From Thermoplasmata archaeon (lineage in GTDB: Archaea > Thermoplasmatota > Thermoplasmata > Thermoplasmatales > Thermoplasmataceae), in contig JAKADT010000007.1 of NCBI GenBank assembly GCA_021820245.1, positions 1-36,347 of the forward strand: DNA of 36,347 bases, in the 5' to 3' direction. The translations under genes and the position numbers were made by a program. This document shows, piece by piece, positions 33,274 to 36,347 of this stretch (its first letter is position 1; each line of letters opens with the position of its first letter). The notes under the pieces were generated by a model. The model saw only the letters and a program-made list of their open reading frames with translations. It had not been told where the DNA came from and did no database searches.

Positions 33274-34728
33274 TTATGCCGACCTCTCCGAATAAGCTAT
33301 TTTAGCCGCCATGGGAGAATATTTCTTCCATCTGTCCACCAGAGGTATGAATTCTTCCGAAACTTTATCCATGATATTAAGGTACTCCAGTATTCCAAGA
33401 ACAGACTGATCAGCATCCCTTACTGCGCTTATGAGATCACGGTTTCCGTTTGTGGAATCTCCACCTGAAAAAAGTCCAGGAATTGATGTCATTCCCTGTG
33501 GATTCACTATTGGCTGCCCCTGTGGAGTCAACCTGAGTTTCCTGAGATATTCCTCCTCCATGAATGTGTAATCATTCTCCTGCCCCGTTGCCTCTATTAC
33601 ATAATCTGCATCTATTTCCTGCACTTTGTCCTTGTTTGGTACGGGCTTTGCTCTTCCTCTGCCATCTGAAACCATCTCATTCTGCCAGTATTTGACTGAT
33701 ACGACCCTGTTTCCCTTCTTTACGTATTCAAAGGGTGTCACTTCCCACACGTAGTGTACGCCTTCCTCCTCTGCCTCTTCCATTTCCTCTTCAGCGTTCA
33801 TGGATGGGTAACCGGGTCGATCGACTTCCCTTCTACGATAAAATATATATGAGTTCTTGGCCCCTAGCCTGAGAGCAGTTCTTGATGAATCGTTGGCGGT
33901 GAAGCCTCCCCCGATTATTACAACATTCTTCCCCACGTCCACTCTTTCCCCGAAACTTGCTCTCCTTAAAAATTCAGTTGCGTGGACGACATTTTCTGCG
34001 TCACTTCCCGGAGTTCCCGTCATTCGTGGTTTCTGGTTACCAACAGACATGAATACAGCGTCATATGTAGTCATCAGTTCTTTGAAATGAATGTCTTTTC
34101 CAACTTTTGTATTGAGGTGGACTTCCACCCCCTGGGACAGGATATATCCAATCTCTTTGTCCAGAACTTCCTGTGGTAGCCTGTACCTCGGTATGCCAGT
34201 CTTCATGAAACCACCGAGAGCAGGGAATTTTTCGTAAATTGTCACCTTCACACCCTGTATGGAAAGATAATAGGCTGCAGTGAGACCAGCGGGGCCCCCA
34301 CCTATAACTGCCACTTTCTTTCCAACGAATTTTTTCCTGGGTACATTGATAATGCTTGAATAGTCATCGAACTTATCTGCGGCATACCTTTTCAGATGTC
34401 TTATGGCAATTGGCCCACCGGTGTCGTAAAGAACACAGATATCCTCACACAGGTGCGTGCATACACGTCCAATTATTGCAGGAAATGGAAGATTCTCGAA
34501 AACTATCCTCACTGTCTGTGCAGGATCGCCAACAGATGTACTTTTTATATAACCGCCAATGTCAAGACTTGCCGGACATGCCTGGGTACAGATGTTGCAA
34601 CCTATACAACGGCTCGCTTCTGCTACGGCCGAACTGTCTGAATATTCTTCCAGAGGTTCGATTGTAAACCCCTGGAGCCTTTTTTTCGGATCGGCATGAT
34701 CTATTTTAACACGTTCAAAGCTAAGCAT
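33274..34728 (-). CDS. NAD(P)H-dependent FAD/FeS oxidoreductase, GltD/NfnB-like
   Basis: This 484-residue flavoprotein belongs to the glutamate synthase small subunit / NfnB / sulfide dehydrogenase group. The N-terminal domain has two FeS cysteine sets: Cys41, Cys44, Cys47, Cys51 (CIGCNICTQAC) and Cys90, Cys94, Cys98 (CTHLCEDIC). FAD-binding AVIGGGPAGLTAAYYLS follows at about 140-156, with ALGGFMKTGIPRYRLP. NAD(P)H-binding VVIIGGGFTANDSSRTALRL is near 267-286, and FSGGDSTNGNRDLISAVRD closes the FAD site. Neither a GltB large subunit nor a NfnA partner is adjacent, so the electron acceptor is unknown. A TATA-like GTTTATAA lies about 40 bases upstream of the ATG. Confidence 0.88.
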   Translation of the reverse strand: MLSFERVKIDHADPKKRLQGFTIEPLEEYSDSSAVAEASRCIGCNICTQACPASLDIGGYIKSTSVGDPAQTVRIVFENLPFPAIIGRVCTHLCEDICVLYDTGGPIAIRHLKRYAADKFDDYSSIINVPRKKFVGKKVAVIGGGPAGLTAAYYLSIQGVKVTIYEKFPALGGFMKTGIPRYRLPQEVLDKEIGYILSQGVEVHLNTKVGKDIHFKELMTTYDAVFMSVGNQKPRMTGTPGSDAENVVHATEFLRRASFGERVDVGKNVVIIGGGFTANDSSRTALRLGAKNSYIFYRRREVDRPGYPSMNAEEEMEEAEEEGVHYVWEVTPFEYVKKGNRVVSVKYWQNEMVSDGRGRAKPVPNKDKVQEIDADYVIEATGQENDYTFMEEEYLRKLRLTPQGQPIVNPQGMTSIPGLFSGGDSTNGNRDLISAVRDADQSVLGILEYLNIMDKVSEEFIPLVDRWKKYSPMAAKIAYSERSA

Positions 34729-34830
34729 TTTGCGTACCTTTGGATCTTAATAACTGCAAGAGTTATAAACGTTTTTTAGTTTATGCTGATAAAAATAGGC
34801 ACCGAAGTGATTTTTCAGAAACTTCCTTAA

Positions 34831-35838
34831 TTATTTCGTTTTCCATGAAATTCTTACCGATGAATTTTTATCATAGAGCATCGGGGCAAGTTTAGCGTAT
34901 ATGACGTAATTATCATGGGAAATGTCTTCTCCTATTTTGCTAATTTCCGGGTAATTCTTTATAAAAACCTTGAACGAACCTTCTGCCACAACAATGATCT
35001 GGTTTTCCCTGATCAGTGGTGTAACTTTTATTTTATGAACAAGGTTTTCAACTGCGGTTAATTCTGTCTGTCCCGTGGAATCGATCTCTCTAAGAAGCAG
35101 ATCATAGGCAGAAATTGAAATAAGCATTTCTGGTTTATGGGTGTATCCGGACTCTGCCAGAAGTTCAATTGCCTTCACAATATCCTTTGCCACATTACCT
35201 GGTTTTGACCAGTCACCGGACTTGATTTCAGTGGATCTTCTTACCAGGGACAGTTCATGGTCTGTTATGAGGAGCTTATTTAACATTGCATTAAATTTCC
35301 TCATTGCAGTTTCCTCTTCCATTTCTTTATATATCTTATCACTGTGCCTGCGTATTTTATATTCAACGTTCACCTCCGATAGTGGTATTATCCTCTGGTT
35401 ATCTTCAGGCACTGGCAATCCATCCTGATCCCATGGAATTTCGTCTGTATTGATCACGTAGTGTAGTTGTTTGTTAGTCTGTTCTGGACTCTCGGCTTTT
35501 TCATGAAGTTCCCTACCATTTTCTCTTACATCCATTGGAAAATCTACAGCCTTTCCCAGCAAGTTCGATGCCTCAATCCATCCGGACTTTATCTTTTCAA
35601 AATCTTCTGGAACATAGTCATACAATAATCTTATGAATTCTCCAAAATGAGCCACTTCCTCTTTCGCAATATCCTCATGAACTTTCTTGAATGAACCATC
35701 AGGCATCAGTTTGGACTGCTGAAGGTAAAAATTTATGGCATCAAGTTCTGCCGCCAGGGCCAGCCTTATTGATCTGGATATCTCCTCATTGTCAAGTCTT
35801 CTCGTTCTTTCCAGTTCTGATGGATCTTTTGAAAACAT
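34831..35838 (-). CDS. Encapsulated-ferritin-like domain fused to an encapsulin-like shell domain
   Basis: The 335-residue protein has two domains. Residues 16-100 form an encapsulated-ferritin-like helical pair: IRLALAAELDAINFYLQQSK and IAKEEVAHFGEFIRLLYD. Glu31, Glu61 and His64 match the iron ligands of the EncFtn ferroxidase, and Tyr38 follows. After a polar linker (about 100-160), residues 170-335 resemble the encapsulin HK97-type shell: ETAMRKFNAMLNKLLITDHE, VKAIELLAESGYTHKPEMLI, then NQIIVVAEGSFKVFIKNYPE and DISHDNYVIYAKLAPMLYDK. This is the order found in Pyrococcus furiosus PF1192, whose particle is a virus-like nanocompartment. The gene has its own TATA element 27 bases upstream of the ATG. 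The shell assignment is by pattern, without alignment. Confidence 0.85.
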   Translation of the reverse strand: MFSKDPSELERTRRLDNEEISRSIRLALAAELDAINFYLQQSKLMPDGSFKKVHEDIAKEEVAHFGEFIRLLYDYVPEDFEKIKSGWIEASNLLGKAVDFPMDVRENGRELHEKAESPEQTNKQLHYVINTDEIPWDQDGLPVPEDNQRIIPLSEVNVEYKIRRHSDKIYKEMEEETAMRKFNAMLNKLLITDHELSLVRRSTEIKSGDWSKPGNVAKDIVKAIELLAESGYTHKPEMLISISAYDLLLREIDSTGQTELTAVENLVHKIKVTPLIRENQIIVVAEGSFKVFIKNYPEISKIGEDISHDNYVIYAKLAPMLYDKNSSVRISWKTK

Positions 35839-35861
35839 GAATCTTAATCTTTAAAAACTAC

Positions 35862-35868
35862 TTAAATA
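35862..35868 (-). promoter_or_regulatory. TATA box of the encapsulin-fusion gene
   Basis: On the minus strand CATATTTAAG is centred about 27 bases before the ATG at 35838, so transcription would begin at or near the start codon. The promoter begins just inside the edge of the hairpin-bounded element at 35878, so the upstream BRE or activator region, if any, was replaced by that element. Confidence 0.55.
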
Positions 35869-35877
35869 TGGTAGAAA

Positions 35878-35941
35878 GTCAACTGCCCACCTCTGAAGAG
35901 GTGGGCTTGTAACCTTATTAGGCTACTATTGGCTGGTTGAC
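35878..35941 (-). ncRNA. Candidate 3' end of a TnpB-type guide RNA scaffold
   Basis: On the minus strand a GTCAAC (35936-35941) can pair with the terminal GTTGAC (35878-35883), enclosing the 9-base-pair GCCCACCTC hairpin with a UUCA loop. Such a closing pairing and hairpin at the element's right end are what TnpB omega-RNAs show before the guide. Any guide would be read from the adjacent bases, here the encapsulin promoter. With no TnpB in the window, expression or use of such an RNA is speculative. Confidence 0.35.
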
Positions 35942-36206
35942 ATTCCTTTACCGGAGGAAGGAGGCTATTCTTTATCCCTTTCAGGAAACGCTCCACAGCC
36001 TGATTCCAGCAGGGGATTGAGGTATATGTCCCTTCTTCTCACGAAGATCATGCCGCCGAAACCGATATGTTCTCTCGAACAGTCCAGCTTAACTGTCTTA
36101 CTCCTCAAGGGAGTGCCTTCCCATCCCAGGGGTGGACACAATTACATACAACAAAAACATATCAATTTTGTGTTCGCTTTCATCCCACCTCTGAAGAGAT
36201 GGGTAT
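35878..36206 (-). mobile_element. Degenerate or non-autonomous IS200/IS605-like element
   Basis: Two nearly identical hairpins lie 299 bases apart in the same orientation: GCCCACCTC-TGAA-GAGGTGGGC (35885-35906, perfect) and CCCACCTC-TGAA-GAGATGGG (36184-36203). Read on the minus strand the single change in the second is a G-U pair, so the fold is kept as RNA or single-stranded DNA of that strand. IS200/IS605 elements end in such subterminal hairpins, and their right ends often finish in AGTTGAC, as this one does at 35878-35884. No full tnpA or tnpB is present. A minus-strand frame near 36105-35967 (45 residues, ending PLLESGCGAFPERDKE) could be a TnpB tail. The boundaries are approximate. Confidence 0.5.
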
Positions 36207-36347
36207 TCCCGCTCACTGTGATAAATTGTGATGCGTGAAAGATCAGAAATGAACAAAGATCGGTACCACGAGCATGGCAAATAGAAGATCGAAGAGAACC
36301 ACGCAGCTCAGAAGGATATAAAGCCAATTTTTCTCGATATAGAAGGA
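36207..36347. other. Right-edge flank with a promoter-like element
   Basis: No complete gene is visible. GAAGGATATAAAGCC at about 36311-36325 resembles a BRE-TATA promoter pointing right, so a gene may begin just beyond the window. A plus-strand frame from 36249 (MNKDRYHEHGK) stops at a TAG and then stays open to the window edge, which may be chance or a broken gene. Confidence 0.35.

Noticed and set aside
35141-35428. Plus-strand frame of 95 residues inside the encapsulin-fusion gene
   Set aside because: Serine-rich antisense shadow of a well-supported gene.
36017-36327. Short frames on both strands within the right-edge element
   Set aside because: They cross the hairpins, have no family resemblance and no start signals. 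At most the minus-strand frame near 35967-36105 may be a TnpB tail, noted with the element.
1-36347. CRISPR array, tRNA or rRNA genes
   Set aside because: No regularly spaced direct repeats, no cloverleaf-like sequences with a GGTTC-type T loop and no rRNA core sequences were seen in the gaps. The gaps are mostly too short for such genes.

Overview
The window reads as a chromosomal segment of an archaeon, most likely a member of the Thermoplasmatales or a close relative. The evidence is a complete archaellum operon, archaeal information-processing genes (TiaS, aEF1B, Hel308, Trm5, archaeal PheT), archaeal lipid genes (a cis-prenyl transferase and a CDP-alcohol phosphotransferase of the archaetidylinositol-phosphate type), heavy use of AGG/AGA for Arg and ATA for Ile, and many TATA boxes about 25 bases upstream of an ATG, which implies leaderless transcripts. 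The order-level placement is inference from the style of the proteins; no rRNA is present to confirm it.

Layout. 1-515 is poorly coding, with the tail of one upstream frame. 516-2433 (minus) is a marR-MFS exporter pair, divergent from a winged-helix/binding-protein regulator (2621-3646). 3696-5675 (minus) holds a tandem ribbon-helix-helix regulator followed by pheT. A gamma-carbonic-anhydrase-like gene (5983-6492) stands alone. 6661-13483 is the archaellum operon arlB-C-D/E-F-G-H-I-J, behind a strong TATA promoter. It is followed by a 1233-residue TPR solenoid protein that overlaps an intramembrane site-2-type protease (13560-17875). 18303-21227 carries a four-CxxC zinc protein, aEF1B, a membrane glycosyltransferase and a phosphohexomutase. 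21287-27579 (minus) is a tight cluster of Hel308, Trm5, cis-prenyl transferase, TiaS, a small P-loop kinase and a CDP-alcohol phosphotransferase. 27661-33264 (plus) contains a riboflavin-pathway reductase, SAH hydrolase, an unexplained 300-base stretch with a coupled 37-residue ORF, archaeal phosphoglycerate mutase, a small membrane protein and SerS. 33274-34728 (minus) is a GltD/NfnB-type flavoprotein.

The most striking gene is the last one (34831-35838, minus). It joins an encapsulated-ferritin-like domain to a sequence that looks like an HK97-fold encapsulin shell, the arrangement known from Pyrococcus furiosus PF1192. Directly upstream of its promoter lies a ~330-base segment bounded by two near-identical hairpins. 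This looks like a degenerate or non-autonomous IS200/IS605-type element whose right end resembles the 3' end of a TnpB guide RNA. The rest of the window is mostly housekeeping genes with a few unexplained small features. No tRNA, rRNA or CRISPR array was found.
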